Positions 1-6,826 of a stretch of 9,577 nucleotides of DNA are shown here, piece after piece (positions within the stretch are counted from its first letter, which is position 1; every line of letters starts with the position of its first letter). Location: assembly GCA_023402355.1 (NCBI GenBank), contig JAEXCG010000139.1, forward strand, positions 1-9,577, written 5' to 3'. The notes beneath the pieces are model-generated. The model did no database searches, had not been told where the DNA came from, and was given only the letters and a program-made list of their open reading frames with translations. The position numbers and the translations under genes were made by a program. Source of the DNA: Bacillota bacterium. GTDB lineage: Bacteria > Bacillota > Clostridia > Christensenellales > Aristaeellaceae.

Positions 1-1
1 G

Positions 2-502
2 TACAAGGCGGAGCACAGCGAGCTTGCGACGCTGGCCGCGGCGGGACAGGTGGACCTCGTGATGCTGCCCGAGCCGAACGTGACGAGCGTCCTGATGAAC
101 AACGCGGACTTTAAAGAGGCGCTGGACGTGACGCAGCTCTTCGGCGAGGCGGCTGAAAAGGACGGCAAGGCGGGCACCGTGCTCTCCATGGGCTGCGTGA
201 TCGTGCGGCGGGACTTCGCGGAGCAGAACCCGGAGCGGGTCGCCGCGTTCCTTGACGCCTACAAGGCGTCGGTGGATTTTGTAAACGGCGACGTGGACGC
301 GGCCTCCGCGCTGGTCGAGGCGCAGGGCATCCTGCCCAAGGCGGCCGTGGCGAAGCGGGCGATTCCGAATTGCCACATCGTCTTCGTGGAGGGGGAGGAG
401 ATGAAGGCGCAGATCGAGCCCTTCTTTGCGATGCTCTTTGACGCGAACCCCGCCTCGGTCGGCGGGAAGCTCCCGGCGGACGACTTCTACTATGCGCGGT
501 AA
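2..502 (+). CDS. ABC transporter substrate-binding protein, NitT/TauT type (5' end missing)
   Basis: This is the C-terminal 166 residues of a periplasmic-binding-protein-like lipoprotein; the reading frame is open to the window edge, so the signal peptide and first lobe lie upstream. Visible family features are a VDLVMLPEPNVTSVL segment (the part of the second lobe that typically follows the inter-lobe strand), a VRRDFAEQNPERVAAFLDAYKAS-like helix typical of NMT1/TauA-like binding proteins, and a tail with IPNCHIV and SVGGKLPADDFYY. By family knowledge such proteins sit outside the membrane and deliver a small solute (for example a sulfonate, nitrate or thiamine precursor) to a cognate permease. 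The substrate cannot be inferred here. The stop codon overlaps the start of the permease gene by 11 bases, which supports one operon. The family call is firm, the substrate unknown. Confidence 0.85.
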   Translation, partial: YKAEHSELATLAAAGQVDLVMLPEPNVTSVLMNNADFKEALDVTQLFGEAAEKDGKAGTVLSMGCVIVRRDFAEQNPERVAAFLDAYKASVDFVNGDVDAASALVEAQGILPKAAVAKRAIPNCHIVFVEGEEMKAQIEPFFAMLFDANPASVGGKLPADDFYYAR

Positions 503-1277
503 GCAAAGACGCTGGGCGGGGAAGTGCTTCTCCGCCCTTTTTTGGCTTTGCCTTTGGGCGCTGTGCTACCGCGTCGTGGGGCAGGACCTGCTGCTCGCCT
601 CGCCCGCGCAGGTGGCGTCAAGGCTGGTAAAGCTCGCGGGCGAGGTCTCCTTTTGGCAGACGGTCGCCGCCTCGCTCCTGCGCACGGTGCTGGCCTACGC
701 CCTGGGCGTGGGCGCGGCCGTGCTGCTCGCGGGCGCCTGCAGCGCCCTGCCCCTGCTGCGCGACGTGTTTGGCCCGGCGCTCGCGGTCGTGCGCGCCACG
801 CCGGTGACCTCGTTCATCATCTTGGCGCTCGTCTGGCTGCGCTCGGATAAGGTGCCCGTGCTCACGGGCTTTCTGATGGTGCTGCCCATCGTGTACGCCA
901 ACCTCATGGAGGGCATCGCCTCCACGGACGCGCAGCTGCTGGAGATGGCCCGCCTGTTCCGCTTTGGGCGGCTGCGAACGCTGCTGCACGTCTACGTGCC
1001 TTCGGTGCTGCCGACGTTTGAGGCGGCGTGCGAGGCGTCGATCGGCCTGTGCTTCAAGGCGACGGTCGCGGCGGAGGTGCTGGGCGTGCCCCGCGGCGCG
1101 ATCGGCACGCGGCTTTACAACGCGAAGATCTATCTGGAGACGGACGCGCTGCTCGCCTGGACGGCGGTGGTCATCTGCGTCAGCATGGCGCTGGAGCGGC
1201 TGTTCGTCCTCGCGCTGCGCGCGCTTTCGCGCCGGGGCGCGATAAAGGGGGAGGGAAAGCATGCGCGGCTTAATTGA
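492..1277 (+). CDS. ABC transporter permease, NitT/TauT (SsuC-like) family
   Basis: This encodes a 261-residue integral membrane protein that forms the translocation channel for the solute bound by the upstream binding protein. About six hydrophobic segments are visible, near residues 11-29, 62-84, 94-116, 122-141, 173-195 and 218-243. The ATPase-contact loop (EAA motif) is at about 150-170, LEMARLFRFGRLRTLLHVYVP, with the usual E-A-R, central G and closing P. The ATG at 492 was chosen because it lies just inside the end of the preceding gene. An in-frame ATG at 426 would add an arginine/serine/threonine-rich stretch unlike this family. The Shine-Dalgarno before 492 is weak, so initiation probably depends on coupling to upstream translation. 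The last 17 bases overlap the ATPase gene. The length is normal for the family. Confidence 0.93.
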   Translation: MRGKQRRWAGKCFSALFWLCLWALCYRVVGQDLLLASPAQVASRLVKLAGEVSFWQTVAASLLRTVLAYALGVGAAVLLAGACSALPLLRDVFGPALAVVRATPVTSFIILALVWLRSDKVPVLTGFLMVLPIVYANLMEGIASTDAQLLEMARLFRFGRLRTLLHVYVPSVLPTFEAACEASIGLCFKATVAAEVLGVPRGAIGTRLYNAKIYLETDALLAWTAVVICVSMALERLFVLALRALSRRGAIKGEGKHARLN

Positions 1278-1854
1278 CGTGAGCAAGCGGTACGGCGGGC
1301 ATGCGGCGCTCTCCCATTTTACGCTTTCCTTGCCGCAGACGGGCGGCGTGTGCCTGTTCGGGCCCTCGGGCTGCGGCAAGACGACGGCGCTGCGCCTGCT
1401 CTGCGGGCTGGAGACGCCGGACGCGGGAAGCGTTCGGGGCATGGAGGGGCTTCGCATCGCCTGCCAGTTTCAGGAGGATCGGCTGCTGCCCTGGTATACG
1501 GTGCGGAAGAACCTCGCGCTCGCCTGCCCGGACGGCGCGAAGCGCGTGGACGCGTGGCTTGCGCGGGTCGGCCTTCTGGACGCGGGGGAGAAGCTGCCCG
1601 CCGAGCTCTCCGGCGGCATGCGGCGGCGCGCGGCGCTGGCGCGGGCGCTGCTGTTCGGAGGGGACGTGCTGCTGCTGGACGAGCCCCTCAAGGAACTGGA
1701 CGACGCCATGCGCTTACGCCTGCTGGACGTGATCGCGGAGCACATGCCGGGCAGGCTGACCGTGCTGGTGACGCACAGCCGGGACGAGGCCGAGCGACTG
1801 GGGCTGCCCATCGTCCAAATGCCGGCGGGCGCTGAGGCGAAGGAGGAAGCATGA
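1261..1854 (+). CDS. ABC transporter ATP-binding protein, NitT/TauT (SsuB-like) family
   Basis: This is a cytoplasmic ATPase that powers the permease encoded just upstream. All nucleotide-binding motifs are visible: Walker A GPSGCGKTT (34-42), Q-loop glutamine 71 followed by EDRLLPW (a hallmark of the nitrate/sulfonate group), signature LSGGM (116-120), Walker B VLLLDE (136-141), D-loop KELD (144-147) and the H-loop histidine 172 in VTHSRDEA. At 197 residues it is shorter than the usual 240-260 of this family. The loss is mostly at the C terminus, and the catalytic core is complete. A GGGGGAGGG Shine-Dalgarno lies about 5 bases before the ATG. The gene overlaps its neighbours by 17 and 4 bases, so binding protein, permease, ATPase and the next gene are probably co-translated. 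Confidence 0.95.
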   Translation: MRGLIDVSKRYGGHAALSHFTLSLPQTGGVCLFGPSGCGKTTALRLLCGLETPDAGSVRGMEGLRIACQFQEDRLLPWYTVRKNLALACPDGAKRVDAWLARVGLLDAGEKLPAELSGGMRRRAALARALLFGGDVLLLDEPLKELDDAMRLRLLDVIAEHMPGRLTVLVTHSRDEAERLGLPIVQMPAGAEAKEEA

Positions 1855-2720
1855 CGCGAATCGAGCGCATGAACGCGCAGATCCTGTGGATGATGAGCCG
1901 GTACCTGAACGAGGCGCCGGACTTCATCCGCCCCGCGGAGGTGCGGGAGCTCGTTGAAAGCTGCGGCCTTACCGCGCAGGAGGCCTTTTCGCTGCTGCTC
2001 GCCGCCTCCTGCGGGCTGAATGTGGACGAGCGGCCGCAGGACCGGGAGCTGTACCACCTCTACTTTCCGCAGATGGTGCATGCGCTTTCGCCGGCAGATT
2101 TTGAGGCGGACCCATACTACCGGACGGTCCGCATAAGGGATGTGCGGCAGGGGCGGTGCGCGCTGCGCATGCAGCGGATAAAGCCCTGCGAGGCGTTCGT
2201 CTGCGGCGACATCGAGCGACTGGAGGACGGCCGCACGGTGCCGCAGATCGGCTTTTTTGAGCGCGCGTTCGAGTATCCGGCCATTCTGGAGGGCGGGCGC
2301 GAGTGGATGACCGTCACGCCCAACGAGATCGCGACCATGCGGGAGCCCATCGGGCGCGCGCGAGGCCGCGTGCTGACCTATGGGCTGGGGCTTGGCTACT
2401 TCGCCTTCATGGCCGCGCGAAAGGACGCCGTTCAGTCGGTCACGATCGTGGAGCAAAGCGCGGACGTGATCGCGCTTTTCAAGCGGTACATCCTGCCGCA
2501 GACGGCGTGCGGGGAAAAGATCCGCGTCGTGCAGGGCGACGCCTTCGCGTTCGCGGCCGCGCGCACGGGGGAGGACGGGTTCGACTTCGCCTTCGCCGAC
2601 CTGTGGCACGACGCCGGCGACGGCGTGCCGATGTACAAGCATCTGAAGGCGCTGGAGGGGCGAAACCCGAACACCGAATACGCGTATTGGATCGAGCGGT
2701 CGATGGAGTGCTACCTGTAA
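1851..2720 (+). CDS. SAM-dependent methyltransferase / spermidine synthase-like Rossmann-fold protein, function unknown
   Basis: This encodes a 289-residue soluble protein. The first ~160 residues form an unrecognised domain that starts with charged helices. The remainder looks like a class I methyltransferase or polyamine-synthase fold: glycine-rich motif I VLTYGLGLGYFAF (174-186), acidic residue E201 at the end of the next strand (VTIVEQ), VVQGDAF with D230, and the FDFAFADLWHD strand (244-254). The loops that mark true spermidine synthases and the NPPY-type motif of N-methyltransferases are not evident, so the reaction is unknown. The ATGA overlap with the ATPase gene (4 bases) and the AGGAGG ribosome site at 1841-1846 place it last in the transporter operon. 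A role in modifying or sensing the imported compound is inference. Weak similarity of the fold is certain enough to name, the function is not. Confidence 0.75.
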   Translation: MTRIERMNAQILWMMSRYLNEAPDFIRPAEVRELVESCGLTAQEAFSLLLAASCGLNVDERPQDRELYHLYFPQMVHALSPADFEADPYYRTVRIRDVRQGRCALRMQRIKPCEAFVCGDIERLEDGRTVPQIGFFERAFEYPAILEGGREWMTVTPNEIATMREPIGRARGRVLTYGLGLGYFAFMAARKDAVQSVTIVEQSADVIALFKRYILPQTACGEKIRVVQGDAFAFAAARTGEDGFDFAFADLWHDAGDGVPMYKHLKALEGRNPNTEYAYWIERSMECYL

Positions 2721-2722
2721 AA

Positions 2723-2754
2723 AAACGGCCCTGCGCAAAAGCGCGGGGCTGTTT
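2723..2754 (-). terminator. Rho-independent terminator, shared between convergent genes
   Basis: A 14-bp stem (AAACGGCCCTGCGC against GCGCGGGGCTGTTT, with two G-U pairs in one reading) closes an AAAA loop. Read on the minus strand it is followed by a run of seven T residues, so it is a strong terminator for the membrane protein gene that ends at 2759. On the plus strand only a short T run follows, so it may also, less efficiently, end the ABC transporter operon that stops at 2720. Confidence 0.85.
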
Positions 2755-2758
2755 GAAA

Positions 2759-4309
2759 TCAGGGACGGCCTGGGTGGCGGAACGCACAAGCGTAAAGGGT
2801 TTCTAGCCCCTTGGCGGCCATCAGCGTAAAGAGGGGCAGGTACATGAGCAGGTAGCGCGAGCGTCCCTCGAAAAGCAGGATGGAAAGCGTCAGCCCCAGC
2901 AGCGCGAGGCGAACGACGGCAAACGCGCGGGCATCCGACTCCTTTCCCCACAGAGAAACGACGCACAGCGCGAGCGTGAGTAGCCAGAAACCCTGGGCAA
3001 AGTAGGCGTATCCCTTTTGATACCCGGGCAGATCCTCGTAGGCGACGGACTGAAACACGCGGCTGATCTTTGTCTTTACGGGCGGTCTGCCGCTATAATG
3101 AAAGGCCCCCTCGCCGCCGTAGAAAAACGTCCCGTCTGCGTAGACCCAACAGGCTTTTTCATAAAGAAAACGCAGGTACCCTACGGGCCCAAACGCTTTT
3201 ACACGCCGTGCATACTCCTGCAAGGTGTAGGCTGTGCGCTCCTTGAGCGTCGGCAGCGCGACGACCGAAGTGACGTCTTCGCTATTCCAAGATCCATAAA
3301 AAAACTTGCTGTCTTCTTTCCTAAACTGTTTTGCGCCCATCATGAGCTGCTGCGTCACGGGGAACTGATAGCGTTCCCGCATCTCCTGCGTGATGTAAGG
3401 ATCAAGCTTTGCGTCGTGGTAAGCTGTAAACAGCGCGGAGACGACAAGAAAGCCGCACAGCGCGCAGGCGGCGCCCGAAAGTATCTTGCGTAGACCGGCG
3501 CGCGGCAAGGGGTGCGCCACGATTTCGATCAGCACGACGGCGATGGATAGGATGATTCCCTGCGGTTTTACCTTCATGGCGAGAAGCGACAGGGCCCCCA
3601 TCAACAAGCAAAGAAGCAATTGACGGGAACGGCGCGCACAGCCGCGCGCACGCAGCCAGAGGTATAGTAGGAGCGGGGGAAAGAACATGCCACAGGTATC
3701 GGTATATGGAACCTGCGCCCACATATTCATGCCGACCATAAATACGCTCAATGCGAGATAGAGGTACGCGCCCTCCCGCGAGAGCAGCCTTCGGGCGCAC
3801 AGAAAGCCAAGCGCGATCGCAACATCGGTAAATAGAACGGCGACGAACGAGGCGACCAGCGGATCGTCTGCGATTCCCAGGGCATGCGAGAGCGAAAACA
3901 CGCGCTCAAAAAAGAGCAGCAGCGCTTCGTTGTTGGGATACTGTGCGAAATAGGTAGGATACCGAAGCCAGCCATCCAATATCTGTCCTGCACCCAAGAC
4001 AATAGAACCGCAGTCCCAACCGTAAAGCGTATAGGTGGCTCGCGTAAACCAGACCTGCAGCACGATCACGCAAAAACAGGCGAGAGTTGCGAGAACGCAC
4101 AGGGACTTGGGCGGAATCAGACGAATGCATCCCGCAATCAACAGAAGAGCGAACGCAGCGCTCCCGAAGAAGAGCAGCATGCGACCTGTTTGAAAGCGCG
4201 GTGAATCCGTGGCGTTTGCAAGCAACGCATGCCCAAACATGAGCAGGATAAAGACGGAAAAGCACACTGCAAGCGCGTGATAGACTAAGGAAACGTTTCG
4301 CTGTTTCAC
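2759..4309 (-). CDS. Polytopic membrane protein, GT-C (family 39-like) glycosyltransferase
   Basis: This encodes a 516-residue protein with about ten or more hydrophobic segments and one large hydrophilic region at about 298-435. GT-C enzymes move a sugar from a lipid-phosphate carrier to an acceptor on the outer membrane face. Supporting motifs are WDCG (98-101) in the first outer loop, where D99 would be the catalytic acid, YFAQYPNNEAL (120-130), PYTDTCG (201-207), and EGRSRYLLMYLP (481-492) near the C terminus, as in Gram-positive family 39-like proteins. Donor and acceptor are not known. The start is a GTG at 4309, with a doubled GGAGGGGAGG ribosome site (4316-4325) six bases upstream. 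The gene lies directly behind the glyS terminator. Hand counts of three 60-base samples give 48-53% GC, below most neighbours, which may mean acquisition by transfer. Confidence 0.75.
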   Translation of the reverse strand: MKQRNVSLVYHALAVCFSVFILLMFGHALLANATDSPRFQTGRMLLFFGSAAFALLLIAGCIRLIPPKSLCVLATLACFCVIVLQVWFTRATYTLYGWDCGSIVLGAGQILDGWLRYPTYFAQYPNNEALLLFFERVFSLSHALGIADDPLVASFVAVLFTDVAIALGFLCARRLLSREGAYLYLALSVFMVGMNMWAQVPYTDTCGMFFPPLLLYLWLRARGCARRSRQLLLCLLMGALSLLAMKVKPQGIILSIAVVLIEIVAHPLPRAGLRKILSGAACALCGFLVVSALFTAYHDAKLDPYITQEMRERYQFPVTQQLMMGAKQFRKEDSKFFYGSWNSEDVTSVVALPTLKERTAYTLQEYARRVKAFGPVGYLRFLYEKACWVYADGTFFYGGEGAFHYSGRPPVKTKISRVFQSVAYEDLPGYQKGYAYFAQGFWLLTLALCVVSLWGKESDARAFAVVRLALLGLTLSILLFEGRSRYLLMYLPLFTLMAAKGLETLYACAFRHPGRP

Positions 4310-4315
4310 ACAAAG

Positions 4316-4325
4316 CCTCCCCTCC
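4316..4325 (-). promoter_or_regulatory. Strong ribosome binding site of the GT-C gene, abutting the glyS terminator
   Basis: On the minus strand GGAGGGGAGG contains two overlapping anti-16S matches and lies 6 bases before the GTG start at 4309. It begins immediately after the T run of the glyS terminator, so little untranslated leader of its own is left. It decides in favour of the GTG start. Confidence 0.8.
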
Positions 4326-4360
4326 GAAAAAGCTGCCCTGCGGAACGCCGCAAGGCAGCT
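4326..4360 (-). terminator. Rho-independent terminator of glyS
   Basis: On the minus strand the stem AGCTGCCTTGCGG / CCGCAGGGCAGCT (13 positions, one mismatch) closes a CGTT loop and runs into TTTTT. It starts 13 bases after the glyS stop codon. The run of T residues ends at the ribosome site of the next gene. Confidence 0.88.
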
Positions 4361-4373
4361 CGGGCGGATGATG

Positions 4374-5750
4374 TCAGTACGCGATCTTCTTTTCGATGTA
4401 CGCGACCAGGTCGTCCACGTGCACCTTGTCCTGTTGCATGGTGTCGCGGTCGCGGACGGTGACGACGCCGCTCTCCTGCGTGTCGAAATCGACGGTCACG
4501 CACATGGGCGTGCCGATCTCGTCCTGACGGCGATAGCGCTTGCCGATGGAGCCGGTTTCGTCGTAATCGACCCTGAAGTGCGCCGCGAGCTTCTCGTAGA
4601 CCTCGGTGGCCAGGCCGCCCAGCTTGTTCTTTTGCAGCGGCAGCACGGCGCACTTGAAGGGCGCGAGCGCCGGGTGCAGGTGCAGCACCACGCGGCTGTC
4701 GTCGCCCTCAAGCTCCTCCTCGTCGTAGGCGTCGCACAGGAACGCGAGGAACGCGCGGTCCGCGCCCAGCGAGGGCTCCACGCAATACGGGATGAACTTC
4801 TCGTTCGTCACCGGGTCCAGGTATTCCATGGACTTGCCGGAGTGCTCCTGATGCTGTTTGAGGTCGTAATCCGTGCGGTCGGCGATGCCCCACAGCTCGC
4901 CCCAGCCGAACGGGAACAGGTATTCAAAGTCGGTGGTCGCCTTGGAGTAGAAGGCCAGCTTTTCCGGCTCGTGGTCGCGCAGGCGCAGGTTTTCCTCCTT
5001 CATGCCCAGGTTCAGCAGCCAGTCGCGGCAGAAGGAGCGCCAGTAGTTGAACCATTCGAGGTCTTCGCCGGGCTTGCAGAAGAATTCGAGTTCCATCTGC
5101 TCGAACTCGCGCACGCGGAAGATGAAGTTGCCGGGCGTGATCTCGTTGCGGAAGGACTTGCCGATCTGCGCGATGCCCGCGGGCAGCTTCTTGCGGGTGG
5201 TGCGCATGACGTTCTGGAAGTTGACGAAGATGCCCTGCGCGGTCTCCGGGCGCAGGTAGATTTCCGTAGACGAGCTCTCGTTGACGCCCTGGTGGGTCTT
5301 GAACATCAGGTTGAACTGGCGGATGCCCGTGAAGTCCTTCTTGCCGCAGACCGGGCAGACGATGTCGTGGCTCTCGATGTAGGCTTCCAGCTCCTCGTTG
5401 GACCAGCCGTCGCCCGTCTCCTCGCCCTTGGTGAAATCCTCGATCAGCTTGTCCGCGCGAAAACGCGCCTTGCAGGCCTTGCAGTCCATCAGGGGATCGT
5501 TGAAGCCGCCCACGTGGCCGGAGGCCACCCACACCTCGCGGTTCATGAGGATCGCGCAGTCCAGGCCGGTGTTATAACGGTTTTCCTGCACGAACTTCTT
5601 CCACCACGCGCGCTTGACGTTGTTCTTGAATTCGACGCCCAGCGGGCCGTAGTCCCACGAGTTGGAAAGGCCGCCGTAAATCTCGGAGCCCGGGAAGATG
5701 AAGCCGCGGTTTTTGCACAGCGCGACGATTTTGTCCATCGTCTTTTCCAT
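4374..5750 (-). CDS. glyS: Glycine--tRNA ligase (single-chain, alpha2 type)
   Basis: This class II synthetase charges tRNA-Gly with glycine in the cytoplasm. The 458-residue length matches the homodimeric bacterial/eukaryotic-type enzyme rather than the GlyQ+GlyS two-subunit form. Visible parts are the N-terminal GFIFPGSEIYGG segment (16-27), two CxxC pairs (C90/C93 and C132/C135, probably zinc binding), LRPETAQG (166-173), motif 2 FRNEITPGNFIFRVREFEQME (200-220), motif 3 EPSLGADR (325-332), and a C-terminal anticodon-binding domain from about 355. The ATG at 5750 was chosen over in-frame ATGs further up: GGAGGG lies 7 bases before it, the protein then begins like other GlyRS, and the extra upstream residues are translated T-box leader. 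Expression is set by its own promoter and the T-box leader. Confidence 0.97.
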   Translation of the reverse strand: MEKTMDKIVALCKNRGFIFPGSEIYGGLSNSWDYGPLGVEFKNNVKRAWWKKFVQENRYNTGLDCAILMNREVWVASGHVGGFNDPLMDCKACKARFRADKLIEDFTKGEETGDGWSNEELEAYIESHDIVCPVCGKKDFTGIRQFNLMFKTHQGVNESSSTEIYLRPETAQGIFVNFQNVMRTTRKKLPAGIAQIGKSFRNEITPGNFIFRVREFEQMELEFFCKPGEDLEWFNYWRSFCRDWLLNLGMKEENLRLRDHEPEKLAFYSKATTDFEYLFPFGWGELWGIADRTDYDLKQHQEHSGKSMEYLDPVTNEKFIPYCVEPSLGADRAFLAFLCDAYDEEELEGDDSRVVLHLHPALAPFKCAVLPLQKNKLGGLATEVYEKLAAHFRVDYDETGSIGKRYRRQDEIGTPMCVTVDFDTQESGVVTVRDRDTMQQDKVHVDDLVAYIEKKIAY

Positions 5751-5949
5751 AGATATGCCCTCCTTCATAATAACAAAAAGAAAAGCGGAAGGCGACTTTG
5801 CCTCCTTGGGGTACGCAGGCCGATTGCCTGCGCGCCAAGGGACGAAAGTTTCCTTCCGCGGTTCCACCCTTGTTGACGGATCGCTCCGCCCACTTTATGA
5901 ACTGCCCTCCGCTCGGGGCTTGCCGGGCCCGTCCTGGCAGCGTGACAGC
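5751..5949 (-). promoter_or_regulatory. T-box riboswitch leader of glyS (glycine-responsive)
   Basis: The minus strand carries the T-box signature AGGGTGGAACCGCG (5870-5857). Its TGGA can pair with the UCCA 3' end expected of uncharged tRNA-Gly. CAAGGG and CCCTTG (with the typical CGTCCCT) flank it and form the antiterminator. Just upstream is a Stem III-like hairpin with a GCGA loop (5890-5875). Only about 59 bases remain for Stem I, far less than usual. A hairpin GGGC/GCCC at 5930-5916 shows a 7-base loop CCGGCAA, whose GGC followed by A could be the specifier codon. Identity as a T-box is firm. The Stem I model is inference. Confidence 0.92.
5765..5859 (-). terminator. Regulated terminator of the glyS T-box leader
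   Basis: GCGGAAGG (5859-5852) pairs with CCTTCCGC (5782-5775), followed by TTTTCTTTTT. Inner pairings ACTTT/AAAGT, CCTTGG/CCAAGG and CGCAGGC/GCCTGCG extend it into a long hairpin. The 5' arm and the CCTTGG segment overlap the antiterminator, so the two structures exclude each other, as in transcription-attenuating T-boxes. Confidence 0.88.
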
Positions 5950-5955
5950 ATGTAC

Positions 5956-5984
5956 ATCATACGAGAAGCGCCCGATTTTGTCAA
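5956..5984 (-). promoter_or_regulatory. Sigma-A promoter of glyS
   Basis: On the minus strand the -35 TTGACA (5984-5979) and -10 TATGAT (5961-5956) are separated by exactly 17 bases. Predicted transcription start is near 5949, which places the whole T-box leader in the transcript. Confidence 0.88.
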
Positions 5985-6030
5985 GGATGGGACGGCAAAT
6001 TTTTGATCGGCCGCGCTTTTTGGACATACG

Positions 6031-6705
6031 TTATTCCGGCAGCTCCCGGAACATCTGCATGTAATAGCGGCTGGGCAGGTGGTCGAGGAACGAAAACGGC
6101 CGCGCGCGCCGGGGGCCGACGTGGCAGCGCATGCCCACGTGCCGGTACCCGAATGCGGCGGGCGGCACCTTGGTGACGATGTCCGCGCCCTGCTCCACGC
6201 GCAGGGTCATGAAGACGCGGCGGTTATACGAATCCGCGAACGCCTTGTTGCCCACGCGCGGGCAGCCGAAGAGCACCACCTCGAAGCAGCGGTCGGGAAA
6301 GTTGTACTGCAGGTCCACCGCGCACAGCACGGCCAGCGCCGCGCCCCGCGAGTGGCCGGTCACGCGGATGCGCCGGACCTGCGGCGTCACCATCCGCTGC
6401 AGCCGGCCGCGCACCGCGTCGCACTTGTAGGCGGAGAGAAAGCCCTCGTGCACGCGGATGGGCGAGGCCTCGTTGTCATAGGGAATCGTCTTCTTGCAAA
6501 AGCGAAAGTTGCTGCGCCAGTCCGCCTTGGAGTCCGTGCCCCGAAAGGCGATGGTGAGGGTTGAACCGGCGCGGCGGACGGCGCATTGAACGCCGCTGCG
6601 GTGGTCGTCTATAAACGTCATATTCTCCCCCCGGCAGAGCGGCTGCACGGCGAGATATGCGTCCGCCGAGAGCTCCATCAGGGAGAGCATTTCCTTCTTA
6701 TCCAT
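6031..6705 (-). CDS. Class 3 lipase-like alpha/beta hydrolase
   Basis: This encodes a 224-residue protein without a signal peptide or membrane segment, so it is probably cytosolic. Family motifs are IAFRGTDS (52-59, oxyanion region), VHEGFLSAY (85-93), the nucleophile elbow GHSRGAA with S119, GCPRVGN (147-153), catalytic aspartate D175 in the GADIVTKVPP context, and H209 in DHLPSRYY. The serine-aspartate-histidine triad is therefore complete. Lipases of this family cleave acyl esters, and the physiological substrate is unknown. The ATG at 6705 was chosen because GGGGTGATC, close to the perfect anti-16S match, lies just before it. Upstream in-frame codons give a proline- and arginine-rich stretch unlike the family. 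No clear promoter of its own is visible, and the upstream ECF gene ends in a terminator. No terminator is visible after it. Confidence 0.87.
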   Translation of the reverse strand: MDKKEMLSLMELSADAYLAVQPLCRGENMTFIDDHRSGVQCAVRRAGSTLTIAFRGTDSKADWRSNFRFCKKTIPYDNEASPIRVHEGFLSAYKCDAVRGRLQRMVTPQVRRIRVTGHSRGAALAVLCAVDLQYNFPDRCFEVVLFGCPRVGNKAFADSYNRRVFMTLRVEQGADIVTKVPPAAFGYRHVGMRCHVGPRRARPFSFLDHLPSRYYMQMFRELPE

Positions 6706-6778
6706 CGGGATCACCCCCCATGAGCCTATGCGGAATGGCGGGGCGGGGTGCCGAGCGCTTCCCGCGCGAAGCGGGGAC
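6706..6778 (-). other. Short intergenic region before the lipase gene, no promoter seen
   Basis: Between the ECF terminator and the lipase start I see only a small GC hairpin (CGCTTC/GAAGCG, 6756-6773) and the GGGGTGATC ribosome site. No -35/-10 pair at usual spacing is evident, so how the lipase gene is transcribed is open. Confidence 0.5.
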
Positions 6779-6815
6779 AAAAAAATCCCGCGCGGCCGGG
6801 AAGGGCGGCGCGGGA
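6779..6815 (-). terminator. Rho-independent terminator of the ECF S-component gene
   Basis: On the minus strand TCCCGCGC and GCGCGGGA form a perfect 8-bp stem with a further GCC/GGC pair inside, followed by a run of seven T residues (6785-6779). It lies 12 bases after the stop of the gene ending at 6827. Confidence 0.9.
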
Positions 6816-6826
6816 GAAAATAACCT

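Noticed and set aside
426..491. Longer start for the permease at an ATG at 426
   Set aside because: The added residues are Arg/Ser/Thr-rich, lie wholly inside the binding protein gene, and have no ribosome site. The ATG at 492 fits the family and the operon overlap.
1470..2966. 498-codon open frame on the minus strand across the ATPase and SAM-fold genes
   Set aside because: It is Arg/Pro/His-rich, runs through three unrelated genes and the intergenic terminator, and the opposite strand has clear motifs with ribosome sites.
5751..5867. N-terminal extension of glyS
   Set aside because: This open stretch is the T-box leader read as protein. The ATG at 5750 has a good ribosome site and the correct family start.
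4368..5876. 502-codon open frame on the plus strand opposite glyS
   Set aside because: It mirrors the third-position GC bias of glyS, has a Val/Leu/Ala/Arg/Asp/His-rich composition typical of an antisense shadow, and shows no domain motif. glyS itself is unmistakable.
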